From the NCBI GenBank assembly GCA_024235015.1, contig JACKNG010000007.1, positions 1-64,000 of the forward strand: DNA of 64,000 nucleotides. Reading direction: 5' to 3'. The notes under the pieces are model-generated. The model did not search any database, was not told where the DNA came from, and saw only the letters and a list, made by a program, of their open reading frames with translations. A program made the position numbers and the translations under genes. This stretch comes from Gammaproteobacteria bacterium. Lineage in GTDB: Bacteria; Pseudomonadota; Gammaproteobacteria; Ga0077536. Within the stretch, counting starts at the first letter, position 1. Every line of letters starts with the position of its first letter. Shown one piece after another: positions 25,662-36,724 of the stretch.

Positions 25662-26648
25662 ATGGACAAGCTCGGACACATGCGCACCCTCGTGACCGTC
25701 GCCAAGCTCGGTTCCTTCTCCGCGGCGGCCAAGGAACTCGGTGGTACGCCCGGCATGATGTCGAAGCAGGTCAAGCAGCTCGAGGATACGCTCGACGTGC
25801 GCCTGCTCCACCGTACGACCCGCGGCGTCTCGCTGACCGATGCCGGCGAGCTGTTCGTCGAGCGCGCGGTGGGCATCCTGCAGCAGATCGACGACGTCGA
25901 AACCGCCGTCACCGGCCTGTCGAGGACCCCGCGCGGCGTGTTGCGGGTCAATTCCCCGCCCTCGTTCGGCACCCACGTGCTGACGCCGATCATCGCCGGC
26001 TTTCTCGCCCGCTACCCCGACATGCGCGTCGAACTCGGCCTGCAGGACGACGAACCCAACGTCATTGCCTCGCGCCTCGACCTGATCTTCCGCCTCGGCA
26101 AGCTGCGCGACAGCTCGCTGGTCTCGCGCCAGGTCGGCCGCGCGCCGTTCGTGCTGTGCGCCGCGCCGGCCTACCTGGCGGCGCACGGCGAACCGCGCGG
26201 CATCGCCGATCTCGCCGAGCACAATTGCATCGTCGACGGCTCGATCCAGACCGATAGCAGCTGGTCGTTCGCCGATGGCGACGGCAAGCGCATCACCCAG
26301 GGCGTTCAGGGCAGCTTTGCCTCGCTCAGTACCGAGGCCGTCATCGAGGCAGCGGCCGCCGGCGTCGGCCTGGTTTACGTACCGCGCTACGCCGTGACCG
26401 AGGAACTCGAACAGGGCGAACTCGCCGCCATCGACCTCGACGACGCAGCACCCGTCGCCATGCCGATCTATGCACTGTATGGCAGCCGCGACCACGTCGC
26501 GGCCAAGCTGCGCGACTTCCTCGATTTCTTCCTCGCCCATTTCGACGGCCACAGCGGGCGCCACGTGAGCCAGGATGGGGAGCGGGAGTCGGGTGCCGCC
26601 AACGCCGGTGCACCGGTCTCGCCGCGGGTCGTGCGCGTATCGGGCTGA
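25662..26648 (+). CDS. LysR-family transcriptional regulator
   Basis: 328 residues; ATG at 25662 preceded by GGGGAGG. N-terminal winged HTH (FSAAAKELGGTPGMMSKQVKQLEDTLDVRLLHRTTR), then a substrate-binding domain starting at about residue 90 (GVLRVNSPPSFGTHVL). The C-terminal ~30 residues are a low-complexity tail. It resembles the CrgA/AaeR-like group. LysR proteins often regulate a divergent neighbour, but the upstream gene here is in the same direction, so its target is not evident. It could act on the distant pca operon, but nothing in the sequence shows it. Confidence 0.88.
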   Translation: MDKLGHMRTLVTVAKLGSFSAAAKELGGTPGMMSKQVKQLEDTLDVRLLHRTTRGVSLTDAGELFVERAVGILQQIDDVETAVTGLSRTPRGVLRVNSPPSFGTHVLTPIIAGFLARYPDMRVELGLQDDEPNVIASRLDLIFRLGKLRDSSLVSRQVGRAPFVLCAAPAYLAAHGEPRGIADLAEHNCIVDGSIQTDSSWSFADGDGKRITQGVQGSFASLSTEAVIEAAAAGVGLVYVPRYAVTEELEQGELAAIDLDDAAPVAMPIYALYGSRDHVAAKLRDFLDFFLAHFDGHSGRHVSQDGERESGAANAGAPVSPRVVRVSG

Positions 26649-26692
26649 GCGCCCGTCGGGATAGCCGTGGGAGGCCGTGGCGTGGTCGAGAG

Positions 26693-26769
<77 letters not shown>

Positions 26770-26778
26770 GGGGTCAGG

Positions 26779-26799
26779 GCCGGCGCGTTGCGCGCCGGC
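26779..26799 (-). terminator. Hairpin between rpoD and the tRNA
   Basis: Perfect 9-bp stem GCCGGCGCG/CGCGCCGGC with a 3-base loop. There is no T-tract on either strand, so it may be a Rho-assisted terminator or a processing signal rather than a classical terminator. Confidence 0.35.
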
Positions 26800-26858
26800 T
26801 TCGATGCGGTGACGCGTGGGAACGCGGGGCGGGCGCCGCGCGTTCCCTGCCGCGTGGC

Positions 26859-28748
<1,890 letters not shown>

Positions 28749-28763
28749 TGCCTGAGCCTCTTT

Positions 28764-28776
28764 GGGGTTCAACCCC
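28764..28776 (-). promoter_or_regulatory. Small hairpin in the rpoD leader
   Basis: GGGGTTGAACCCC, a short perfect inverted repeat, 16 bases before the proposed TTG start of rpoD. It could affect initiation or hold a leader structure. Confidence 0.3.
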
Positions 28777-28850
28777 TTAGCGAAATCTCTAGAAGTGTAG
28801 TCTAAGGATCCGGGTTCTCTAGTCGCGGACACGCGGAAAAGCAGCCGATC

Positions 28851-28856
28851 AGTATA
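28851..28856 (-). promoter_or_regulatory. Possible -10 box (TATACT) for rpoD
   Basis: On the minus strand TATACT lies about 100 bases before the rpoD start, between dnaG and rpoD, where sigma-70 genes often have internal promoters. The -35 is weak. Confidence 0.3.
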
Positions 28857-28948
28857 GGCGTGTGGGACCGGACTTGGCTAGACCGCGGCCACCCACGCGG
28901 GTTCCTCGGGAGCGGCCCGGGGGCCCGTGCAGCGCCCCTCGGCACGGC

Positions 28949-30688
28949 TCAGGGCGAGCGCGTACGGCGATGATTCCTCAGCAGGTCCTTCTGTTCGGCG
29001 GTCAACTGGTCGAGCGGGATCGCGCGCAGGCGCTTGACGCGCTCGGCTTCGGCCCGCTTCAGCAGGCGTTCCAGCGCGGCCCGCATCTCGGTCTCCATGC
29101 CCGCGGCGGGCAGGTTGAGGTCGAGCACGGCGAGCGCTTCGAGCGTGCCGCCCTGGGGGTTGTCGCGGTAGCGCTCGATCAGCGCGGCGGTCGAGGTCGC
29201 GGTCTCGCGCAGCGTCCGCCAGACCTCGAGCAGCAGGCTGGCCGAGGGCAGTTCCTCGGCCAGCACCGCCGCGCCGGACTCGTCCAGGCAGGCGGCCAGG
29301 CGCGGCTCCTGGACCAGCAGCGCCAGGGCCTGCTCCTCCAGTGAACGCCGGGTGTAGCGGTCGAGCGACGCCGGGGCGGCTGGCCGCTCGCGCGTGCGGC
29401 GGCCGGTGAAACCGAGCCGCTGACGGAGCAGTTCCTCGTCGAACTTGGTCACCGTGGCGAGCAGGTGTGCGGCCGTGGCGCGATGGGCCTGGTCCGGGAT
29501 CTGGCGCAGGTAGGTCTCGGCCTGGGCGACCAGGCGGGTCTTGCCGTCGGCCGTGCTGGCGTCGAGGTCGGCCTGCAGGTGCTCGAGCAGGTATTCGCCG
29601 AGGCCGTACAGCCGGCCGGCGCGAAACAGGCCGTCGGCGCCGTATTCGCGCACCGCGGTATCCGGGTCGTGGCCTTCGGGCAGGAAAGCAAAACGGACCT
29701 GGCGGTTACCGGCCATGCGCGGCAGGGCGACTTCGAGCGCCTTCCAGGCGGCGCGGCGCCCGGCCGCATCGCCATCGAAGCAGAACACCACTTCGGGTAC
29801 CTGGCGGAACAGCAGATCGAGGTGATCGCCGGTGACCGCGGTACCGAGCGTGGCGACGGCATTGGCGAGACCGTGCTGGTGCAGGGCGATGACGTCCATG
29901 TAGCCCTCGACCACGATCAGCTGGCCGGGCTTGCCCGCCTGCAGGGCTTCGTGCAGGCCGTACAGCTCGCGGCCCTTGTGGAAGACGTCGGTTTCCGGGG
30001 AGTTGAGGTATTTCGGCTCGCCCTGGTCGATGACCCGTCCGCCGAAGCCGATCACGCGCCCGCGGCGATCGTGGATGGGGAACATGACGCGGTCGCGGAA
30101 GCGATCGTAGTAGCCGCCGCGCTCGCGCTTGATGGCGAGCCCGGCACGCTCCATCAGGCCCTCGTCGAGGCCGTCGCCGGACAGGGCATCGTGCAGGTTG
30201 CGCCAGCCGTCGGGGGCGAAACCGAGGCGGAAGGTCTTGGCGACTTCGCCGGTGATGCCCCGGCCCTTGAGGTAATCCACGGCACGTTCGCGGCCGGGAC
30301 CACGCCGCAACTGCTGTTCGAACCAGGTGCGGGCGCGTTCGAGCACGGCATAGAGTTCGCGCCCGCTGCTGCTGCGCTCGCGGCGTGCCTCGCGCGGCAC
30401 CTCCATCCCCGCCGCGGTGGCGAGTTCCTCCACCGCCTCGACGAACTCGAGGTTGCGATGCTGCATGAGGAAGCCGATGGCGCTGCCGTGCGCGCCGCAG
30501 CCGAAGCAGTGATAGAACTGCTTTTCCCGACTGACGGTGAACGAAGGGGTCTTTTCGCCGTGGAACGGGCACAGCGCCTGGAAATCGCGGCCGGCCTTGC
30601 GCAGCGGCAGGTAGGTCTCGATCAGGTCGACGATGTCGGTGCGGGCGAGCAGGTCGTCGATGAATTGCTCGGGAATGCGTCCGGCCAT
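28949..30688 (-). CDS. dnaG: DNA primase
   Basis: 579 residues from the ATG at 30688, with GAGGAGCG upstream. Zinc-binding domain CPFHGEKTPSF...YHCFGCGAHG (CHC2), RNA polymerase core, Toprim motifs VVEGYMDVIAL and FCFDGDAAGRRAA, and a C-terminal helicase-binding domain starting at about residue 440. It makes RNA primers at the replication fork with DnaB. The placement between yqeY and rpoD is the classical macromolecular-synthesis operon. Confidence 0.95.
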   Translation of the reverse strand: MAGRIPEQFIDDLLARTDIVDLIETYLPLRKAGRDFQALCPFHGEKTPSFTVSREKQFYHCFGCGAHGSAIGFLMQHRNLEFVEAVEELATAAGMEVPREARRERSSSGRELYAVLERARTWFEQQLRRGPGRERAVDYLKGRGITGEVAKTFRLGFAPDGWRNLHDALSGDGLDEGLMERAGLAIKRERGGYYDRFRDRVMFPIHDRRGRVIGFGGRVIDQGEPKYLNSPETDVFHKGRELYGLHEALQAGKPGQLIVVEGYMDVIALHQHGLANAVATLGTAVTGDHLDLLFRQVPEVVFCFDGDAAGRRAAWKALEVALPRMAGNRQVRFAFLPEGHDPDTAVREYGADGLFRAGRLYGLGEYLLEHLQADLDASTADGKTRLVAQAETYLRQIPDQAHRATAAHLLATVTKFDEELLRQRLGFTGRRTRERPAAPASLDRYTRRSLEEQALALLVQEPRLAACLDESGAAVLAEELPSASLLLEVWRTLRETATSTAALIERYRDNPQGGTLEALAVLDLNLPAAGMETEMRAALERLLKRAEAERVKRLRAIPLDQLTAEQKDLLRNHRRTRSP

Positions 30689-30881
30689 GGGGTGCGTTCG
30701 CTCCTCGGCATGCGACGCGGATTGTAAGGACCCTGGTCGATTTTTTCTCTGCCGCGAGTGCCGCGGCGCCTGCGCGGCCGGTGCGCCCTGCATCCGGGTG
30801 CCAGAAGACGCTCGCCGGGGCCGGCGGGACCGGGCGGACTTCTAGGCGTCGGCGCGGCCGGCGGCACGCGCGCGGGGCGGT

Positions 30882-31334
30882 TCAGCCGGCGAGCCTGGCC
30901 TTGACGCGCGCGCTGACCTGGCTCATGTCGGCGCGTCCCTTGAGGCTGGCGTTGAGCAGGCCCATGACCTTGCCCATGTCGCGCATGCCGCTGGCGCCGC
31001 TGTTGGCGATCGCCTCGGCCACGGCCGCGTCGATGGCGGCCTCGTCGAGTTGCTCGGGCAGGAAGCCGTTGATGATGTCGAGCTCGAAGCGTTCCTTGTC
31101 GGCCAGGTCGCCACGGCCGGCGCCGTCGTACTGGGCGATGGATTCGCGCCGTTGCTTGCCCATGCGGGTGAGGAGTTCGACCGCGCGCTCGTCGTCGACT
31201 TCGGCCCGGTTGTCGACCTCGAACTGCTTGAAGGCGGCCGAGACCAGGCGCAAGGCCGCGAGGCGGTCCTTTTCGCCGGCTTTCATGGCCGTCTTGATGT
31301 CGGCCATGAGGCGCGCCTTGATGCTGTCGCTCAA
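30882..31334 (-). CDS. yqeY: GatB/YqeY-domain protein
   Basis: 150 residues from a TTG at 31334, 10 bases after rpsU; the next ATG (31307) would cut off a conserved first helix. Pattern ADIKTAMKAGEKDRLAALRLVSAAFK, a central RRESIAQYDGAGRGDLADKE, LPEQLDEAAI and a C-terminal GKVMGLLNASLKGRAD are those of YqeY, related to the tail domain of GatB. A tRNA-related role is suspected for the family but not settled. Confidence 0.88.
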   Translation of the reverse strand: MSDSIKARLMADIKTAMKAGEKDRLAALRLVSAAFKQFEVDNRAEVDDERAVELLTRMGKQRRESIAQYDGAGRGDLADKERFELDIINGFLPEQLDEAAIDAAVAEAIANSGASGMRDMGKVMGLLNASLKGRADMSQVSARVKARLAG

Positions 31335-31344
31335 GGCCGGGACT

Positions 31345-31560
31345 TCAGTAGGGACGTTGACGACGCAGGGACTGGCGGGCGGCCTTCTTCTGCCAGCGCT
31401 TGACGGCGGCGGCGGCCTTGCGCTTCCGGACCTGGGTGGGCTTCTCATAGAATTCGCGGCGATGGACTTCGGCCAGCACCCCGGCTTTCTCGCACGCGCG
31501 CTTGAAGCGGCGCATGGCGATATCGAAAGGTTCGTTTTCTCGGACGCGGACGCTCGGCAT
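31345..31560 (-). CDS. rpsU: 30S ribosomal protein bS21
   Basis: 71 residues, highly basic; MPSVRVRENEPFDIAMRRFKR and YEKPTQVRKRKAAA are nearly invariant in the family. It sits at the head of the operon on the minus strand, divergent from tsaD, as in most gammaproteobacteria. It helps initiation at the 30S platform. Confidence 0.97.
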   Translation of the reverse strand: MPSVRVRENEPFDIAMRRFKRACEKAGVLAEVHRREFYEKPTQVRKRKAAAAVKRWQKKAARQSLRRQRPY

Positions 31561-31665
31561 ATGCTGGTTCCAACCTCGGGTTTATACGCTAATGGGCATC
31601 AGGGAAACGGCGAATTCTAGCCCGCGGGCAGGTGGGAGTCGAGTATTTCCGGGGAACCCGGCCTG

Positions 31666-32691
31666 ATGCGCGTGCTCGGGCTCGAGACCTCCTGCGACGA
31701 GACCGGGGTCGCCGTCTATGACGGCACCCACGGCCTGCTCGCCGAACGCGTCTACAGCCAGGTCGCCGCGCACGCCGCGTATGGCGGCGTGGTTCCGGAA
31801 ATCGCCTCGCGCGACCACGTGCGCAAGCTCGTGCCGCTGGTCGAGGAAACCGTGGCGGCTGCCGGCATCCGCCTCGACGAGCTCGAGGGCATTGCCTATA
31901 CCGCCGGCCCCGGGCTGGCCGGGGCCCTGCTGGTCGGTGCCGGATTCGCCCGCGCGCTGGCCTGGAGCCTGGGCATCCCGGCCCTCGGCGTGCACCACAT
32001 GGAAGGTCACCTGCTGGCGCCGATGCTGGAAACGACGACACTCGAAATGCCGTTCCTGGCGCTGCTGGTCTCCGGTGGCCATACCCAGTTCGTGCAGGCC
32101 GAGGCGCTCGGGCGCTACACGGTACTGGGTGAATCGCTCGACGATGCCGCGGGCGAGGCGTTCGACAAGGTCGCCAAGATGCTCGATCTCGGCTACCCGG
32201 GCGGGCCCAGGGTCGAGGCCCTGGCCCGCGAGGGCCGCCCGGGTCGCTATCGCCTGCCGCGGCCGATGACCGATCGCCCCGGGCTCGATTTCAGCTTCTC
32301 GGGCCTCAAGACCCATGTCATGACGACCATCGCCGGCATCGACGACATCGCCGCGGCGCGCGCCGACCTGGCCCGTGCCTTCAGCGATGCCGTGGTCGAC
32401 ACCTTCGTCATCAAGTGCCGGCGGGCGCTCGTGCAGACCGGCCTGCCACGCCTCGTGGTGGCTGGCGGGGTCAGTGCCAACCAGGCCCTGCGCGAAGCCT
32501 TGTCGGGGCTCGGTGCCGAACTCGGTCGCGAGGTGGTGTTCCCGGCGCTGCGCTACGCGACCGACAACGGCGCGATGATCGCCTACGTCGGTCACTGTCG
32601 ACTGAGCGGCGGCGAGCGCGACGGGGCCGGCTTCCAGGTGCGGCCGCGCTGGCCCCTGACCGAACTCGCGCCGCCCGTGGCTAGCGCCTGA
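31666..32691 (+). CDS. tsaD: tRNA N6-threonylcarbamoyladenosine synthase subunit TsaD
   Basis: 341 residues. ASKHA fold with LGLETSCDETGVAVYD, the metal-binding HHMEGH, SGGHTQFV and GGVSANQALR near the C-terminus. TsaD transfers threonylcarbamoyl to A37 of ANN-decoding tRNAs together with TsaB and TsaE, which are not in the window. It is divergent from rpsU across about 105 bases. Confidence 0.96.
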   Translation: MRVLGLETSCDETGVAVYDGTHGLLAERVYSQVAAHAAYGGVVPEIASRDHVRKLVPLVEETVAAAGIRLDELEGIAYTAGPGLAGALLVGAGFARALAWSLGIPALGVHHMEGHLLAPMLETTTLEMPFLALLVSGGHTQFVQAEALGRYTVLGESLDDAAGEAFDKVAKMLDLGYPGGPRVEALAREGRPGRYRLPRPMTDRPGLDFSFSGLKTHVMTTIAGIDDIAAARADLARAFSDAVVDTFVIKCRRALVQTGLPRLVVAGGVSANQALREALSGLGAELGREVVFPALRYATDNGAMIAYVGHCRLSGGERDGAGFQVRPRWPLTELAPPVASA

Positions 32692-32697
32692 GCGATC

Positions 32698-33291
32698 TCA
32701 GGCCTTCTGGCCGATCTTCTTCTCGCGGCCGCCGACGAGGTTGGCGATGTTGGGCCGATGGCGCCAGAACACCAGCACCGTCATGACGCTGAACAGCGCA
32801 ACGGCGGCCGGCGGCTGGCCGAGGGCCCAGGCGAAGGCCGGGGTGAGTGCAGTGGCGACCAGGGCGGAGAGCGAGGAATAGCGCGTTACCGCGGCCACCG
32901 CGAGCCAGGTACCGACGAAGGCGAGCCCCAGCCATGGCGACAAGGCCAGGTTGACCCCGATCAGGGTGGCGACGCCCTTGCCGCCGCGAAAGCCGTAGAA
33001 CACCGGGAAGAGGTGGCCGAGGAAGGCGGCGACGCCGACCAGGGTGAGCGCGGGCGGTGCGAGACCGAGGGCGTGGCCGATGAGAACCGGGATGATGCCC
33101 TTGCCGGTATCGCCCAGCAGGGTGATGGCGGCGGCCTTCTTGCCGCCGATGCGCAGCACGTTGGTGGCCCCGGGATTACCGGAGCCGACCTCGCGCGGAT
33201 CGGTCAGCCCGAGTGCGCGGCACACGATCACCGCGCTCGCGACCGAGCCCAGGGCGTAGGCGCCAATCGCGAGGAGCAGCGTGGTGATCAT
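32698..33291 (-). CDS. plsY: Glycerol-3-phosphate acyltransferase PlsY
   Basis: 197 residues from the ATG at 33291. An integral membrane protein with five or more hydrophobic segments and the three family motifs: SGNPGATNVLR, GHLFPVFYGFRGGKGVAT, and a final FWRHRPNIANL. It acylates glycerol-3-phosphate from acyl-phosphate, the first step in phospholipid synthesis. It converges with tsaD (6 bases apart) and diverges from folB. Confidence 0.95.
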   Translation of the reverse strand: MITTLLLAIGAYALGSVASAVIVCRALGLTDPREVGSGNPGATNVLRIGGKKAAAITLLGDTGKGIIPVLIGHALGLAPPALTLVGVAAFLGHLFPVFYGFRGGKGVATLIGVNLALSPWLGLAFVGTWLAVAAVTRYSSLSALVATALTPAFAWALGQPPAAVALFSVMTVLVFWRHRPNIANLVGGREKKIGQKA

Positions 33292-33382
33292 CGGGCTATT
33301 GCAGCGCAAGGGCGGGGGCCGATCAAGCCTCGGTCAACTCTGCTACCATCGCGCCACGCTTGCCGAGGGCCCCTGCCTGCCG

Positions 33383-33739
33383 ATGGATATCGTCTACCTC
33401 CGGGATCTGCGCGTCGACGCCCTGATCGGCGTCTGGGCGTGGGAGCGACGTATCCGCCAGACCCTGATCATGGACATCGATCTGGGCACCGATTGCAGCC
33501 GCGCCGGGGCCTCCGACGACATCGCCGATACGGTCGACTACAAGGCCGTCACCGACCGCATCATGGCGGCCACGCGGGCCAGCGAGTTCAAGCTCATCGA
33601 GGCGCTCGCCGAGCACCTCGCGCAGACCGTGTTGACGGAGTTCGACGTGCGCTGGATCCGCATCAACATCAACAAGCAGGGCGTGCTGCGCGACGTGCGC
33701 GACGTCGGCATCATCATCGAGCGCGGAGCACGGGCATGA
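33383..33739 (+). CDS. folB: Dihydroneopterin aldolase
   Basis: 118 residues from the ATG at 33383. FolB pattern: IVYLRDLRVDALIGVWAWERRIRQTL, DTVDYKAVTDRI, FKLIEALAEHLAQ and VRININKQGVLRDVRDVGI. It converts dihydroneopterin to hydroxymethyl-dihydropterin and glycolaldehyde in folate synthesis. The stop overlaps the folK start by 4 bases, linking two successive pathway steps. Confidence 0.95.
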   Translation: MDIVYLRDLRVDALIGVWAWERRIRQTLIMDIDLGTDCSRAGASDDIADTVDYKAVTDRIMAATRASEFKLIEALAEHLAQTVLTEFDVRWIRININKQGVLRDVRDVGIIIERGARA

Positions 33740-34281
33740 CGCCACCGCCCGCGCGCGCGTTGGTCGGTGTCGGCAGCAACCTGGCGCCGGCGCGCAACAT
33801 CGCCGGCGGGCTGGAGATGCTGACCGACCAGTTCGGCGCGCTCGAATTGTCCACCACCTACCTCAGCGCCGCGCTCGACGGTCTCGGCGATCCCTACTGG
33901 AACCTCGTGGTGGCATTCTCGACCGGGCTCAACTGGTCGCAGCTGCGCGCCCGCCTCAAGCTCATCGAGGATCTCAACGGGCGCGTGCGCGGCGCGCCGG
34001 CGGGCGACCCGGTGGCCCTGGATCTCGACCTCCTGGTCCTGTGCGGTGCCGGCCGCGAGGACGAATTCGACCTGCCGCTCGACGGTCTTGCCGGCGCCGG
34101 CCACGTGCTCGCGCCGCTGGCCGAACTCGCCGGCGACTGGGTGCACCCGGATGCCCATTGCACGGTGACCGAGTTGTGGGCGCGCGCAGCGCCGTTCGCG
34201 CCGGCGCTCGACATCGTCGTCGGCGCGCCGTGGGCAGCCGTGCGGGCGCGCAGCAGCGATGACCAGGCGGTGTCGGTATGA
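33736..34281 (+). CDS. folK: Hydroxymethyl-dihydropterin pyrophosphokinase
   Basis: 181 residues. LVGVGSNLAPARNIAGGLEML at the start and the metal-binding DLDLLV in the centre are HPPK features. Compared with the E. coli enzyme the PGR preceding the Asp pair is altered (GDPVALDLDLL) and the C-terminal segment is longer. It takes the FolB product to the diphosphate ahead of dihydropteroate synthase. Overlaps both neighbours by 4 bases. Confidence 0.85.
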   Translation: MTPPPARALVGVGSNLAPARNIAGGLEMLTDQFGALELSTTYLSAALDGLGDPYWNLVVAFSTGLNWSQLRARLKLIEDLNGRVRGAPAGDPVALDLDLLVLCGAGREDEFDLPLDGLAGAGHVLAPLAELAGDWVHPDAHCTVTELWARAAPFAPALDIVVGAPWAAVRARSSDDQAVSV

Positions 34282-34718
34282 GCATGATGCGGCAGCGTGG
34301 CCTGCTGCTCGCCACCCTCCTGCTGGCCGTGCTCGCCGCGGGTTGTGCCGACGTACCCCTGGTCGGCCGTCACGAACGGACCACGGCGTTCGACGATGCC
34401 ACCGACAATTACGGCAAGATGCTGCGCTGGGGCTACTTCGAAGAAGCTGCCAAGTACCTGCGTGCGCAGGACGGCAGCGCCATCGTGCCCGATCTCGACC
34501 GCGTCGCGCGTTACCGCGTCACCAGCTACACCATATCCAACAAGCTGCTCGCCGATACCGGCCGCGAGGGCCGCGTGCTCGCCACCATCGAGTACTACGA
34601 GATCGATTCCGGCGTGCTGCGCACGCTGCGCGACGAGCAGCTCTGGTGGCACGATCGCGAGTCCGATCACTGGTTCCTCGCTTCGCCCCTGCCGGCCTTC
34701 GGCATCGACACCAAGTGA
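34278..34718 (+). CDS. Putative lipoprotein
   Basis: 146 residues with a signal peptide ending in the lipobox LAAGC (Cys23), so likely a lipid-anchored periplasmic protein. The mature part (FDDATDNYGKMLRWGYFEEAAKYL ... LWWHDRESDHWFL) looks like a small alpha/beta NTF2-like or DUF fold found as a single gene in gammaproteobacteria. Function unknown. It is translationally coupled to folK (ATGA). Confidence 0.7.
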   Translation: MSMMRQRGLLLATLLLAVLAAGCADVPLVGRHERTTAFDDATDNYGKMLRWGYFEEAAKYLRAQDGSAIVPDLDRVARYRVTSYTISNKLLADTGREGRVLATIEYYEIDSGVLRTLRDEQLWWHDRESDHWFLASPLPAFGIDTK

Positions 34719-34726
34719 CGGGGCGC

Positions 34727-35542
34727 TCAGCCGCTCAGCAGGCGGCCGCCATCGACGTTGATGACGTGACCGGTGACGTAAGTCGCCCCCGCCAGGTAAC
34801 ACACCGCCGCGGCGATGTCGGCCGGCTCGCCGCGCCGTTCCAGGGGCACCGCGCGCAGGGCCGCGGCACGCGCCGCCGGCGCTTCCGATTCCGCCCACAG
34901 GATGGCGCCGGGGGAGACCGCGTTGACCCGCACTGCCGGCGCGAGTTCGAGCGCGAGCGAGCGGGTCACGGCGAGCAGCCCGGCCTTCGAGGCACAGTAG
35001 ATGGCATAGCCGGCGCGCGGTCGCTCGCCATGGATGTCGGCGATGTTGACGATCGCGCCGCGATGGCGGCCGAGCAGTGGTGCCGCGGCGACGGCGAGGA
35101 AGTAGGGCGTACGCAGGTTGATGGCCTGGATGCGCTCCCAGGCCGCGTAGTCCTCGGCTTCGAGCGCGTTGGCGTCGAACACCGAGGCGTTGTTGACGAG
35201 CAGGTCGAGGCGCCCGCGGCGACGTTCGATGGCTGCCACCAGGCGGCTGCCGGCGCGCCGCGCGGCGAGATCCTGGCGCAGGGTGAAGGCCGAGTGCGAG
35301 CGCACCTCGTTCAGCTCCGCGGCGAGTTCGCGCGCCGCCGCCGCCGAGGTGTGGTAGTGGATGGCGAGGTCGTAGCCGGCCGCGTGCAGGGCACGCACGG
35401 TGGCCGCGCCGAGGCGCCGCGCGCCGCCCGTGACCAGCGCCAGCGGGCGCGTATGCGCGTCGTCGGGTGTCGAGCGATGCGTGCTGATGGGTGCCGGCCG
35501 GCTGCCTGAGCGCGGCCACCTCGAACGATGAACGGGGCGCAA
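34727..35542 (-). CDS. Pteridine reductase (short-chain dehydrogenase)
   Basis: SDR of the pteridine-reductase type: LVTGGARRLGAATVRALHAAG, NNASVF, catalytic YCASK (Tyr-x3-Lys) and a C-terminal YVTGHVINVDGG. The position next to folB-folK suits a dihydrofolate/dihydropterin reductase such as FolM. The start is a problem: the only usable codon upstream of the Rossmann motif is a TTG at 35542 giving 271 residues, of which the first ~25 look non-native. An ATC at 35488 would fit the family better. As drawn, the gene overlaps the divergent midA by 15 bases. Confidence 0.82.
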   Translation of the reverse strand: MRPVHRSRWPRSGSRPAPISTHRSTPDDAHTRPLALVTGGARRLGAATVRALHAAGYDLAIHYHTSAAAARELAAELNEVRSHSAFTLRQDLAARRAGSRLVAAIERRRGRLDLLVNNASVFDANALEAEDYAAWERIQAINLRTPYFLAVAAAPLLGRHRGAIVNIADIHGERPRAGYAIYCASKAGLLAVTRSLALELAPAVRVNAVSPGAILWAESEAPAARAAALRAVPLERRGEPADIAAAVCYLAGATYVTGHVINVDGGRLLSG

Positions 35543-36700
35543 AGCTTACCGGATCCCGATCGCGCGGGGCTAGAACGCTCGGCGGTGCTGGTCGACCGGA
35601 TCCGCGCCGCCATCGCCGCCACCGCCGCTGGCGTCATCGGCTTCGACACCTTCATGGCGATGGCCCTCTACACGCCCGGTCTCGGTTACTACGCGGCCGG
35701 GCAGGCCATCTTCGGTGCGCCCGGCGACTTCGTCACCGCGCCCGAGAGCGGCGAACTGTTCGGCCGCTGCCTCGCGCGCCAGTGCGCCGAGGTGCTGACC
35801 CAGGGCGGTGACGCCATCGTCGAGTACGGCGCCGGCAGTGGCCGCCTCGCCGCGCTGCTGATCGATCTGCTGGCACCCGATTTTCCCGCGTTGCGCTACC
35901 ACATCGTCGAGCCCAGTGCCGCGCTGCGCGTACGTCAGCGGGCGACGCTCGAAGCCGGCGCGGGCGAACGGCTGGCCCGGCTGAGCTGGTCGGAGGATCA
36001 TCCCCGGCTCGGCGGCGGCGGCGTCATCATCGCCAACGAAGTGGTCGATGCCATGCCCGCGCGCTGCTACACCATCATCGACGGGCAGCCGTGCGAGCTC
36101 GGCGTGACCTGGGCGGACGGCGCATTCGCCTGGCGTCCCCGTGCCGCCGCGCCACCACCGTCGGCATTGGCGGGCGCCCTCGCCGCCTGCGCCGAGGGCT
36201 ACCGCTGCGAACACATCGTCGGGCTGGCGGCCTGGTGCGCCGGTCTGCGCGACGTGTTTGAGCGTGGCGTCGCCCTGGTCGCCGACTACGGCTACCCGCG
36301 CCACGAGATCCTGCATCCCGCGCGGTCGGCGGGGACGCTCAAGTGCCACTATCGGCACCATGTCCACGATGACCCGTTCTTCCACCCGGGGCTGCAGGAC
36401 ATCACCGTTGCGGTCGATTTCACGACCCTGGCCGAAGCCGGCGCCGGCGCCGGCTGGCGCATCGCGGGCTACCTGCCCCAGGCACATTTTCTCATCGGTT
36501 GCGGCCTCGAACGGCTCATGGCCGCGCTGCACAGCGGTGACGCCGCGGCGGACTATGCGCGGGCCCAGGAAGCAAAACGATTGTTACTTCCGGGCGAGAT
36601 GGGACAGGTGGTCAAGGTCCTGGCCCTGGCGCTCGACTATGATGCGCCGCTCGCCGCCTTCGCTGTCGACGAGCGTCAGCGTCTCGGCGGATTTGCCTGA
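35528..36700 (+). CDS. SAM-dependent methyltransferase, MidA/NDUFAF7 family
   Basis: 390 residues. DUF185 features: FMAMALYTPGLGYYAAG near residue 42, FVTAPESGELFGRCLA, the SAM-binding EYGAGSGRLA, NEVVDAMP, DYGYPRHEILHP and LKCHYRHHVHDDPF. Mitochondrial NDUFAF7 dimethylates an arginine of complex I subunit NDUFS2; bacterial members are assumed to modify proteins too. The following uppP gene starts 24 bases later. Confidence 0.88.
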   Translation: MNGAQSLPDPDRAGLERSAVLVDRIRAAIAATAAGVIGFDTFMAMALYTPGLGYYAAGQAIFGAPGDFVTAPESGELFGRCLARQCAEVLTQGGDAIVEYGAGSGRLAALLIDLLAPDFPALRYHIVEPSAALRVRQRATLEAGAGERLARLSWSEDHPRLGGGGVIIANEVVDAMPARCYTIIDGQPCELGVTWADGAFAWRPRAAAPPPSALAGALAACAEGYRCEHIVGLAAWCAGLRDVFERGVALVADYGYPRHEILHPARSAGTLKCHYRHHVHDDPFFHPGLQDITVAVDFTTLAEAGAGAGWRIAGYLPQAHFLIGCGLERLMAALHSGDAAADYARAQEAKRLLLPGEMGQVVKVLALALDYDAPLAAFAVDERQRLGGFA

Positions 36701-36724
36701 GCGCATGAGGTTCGATACGTCCCC

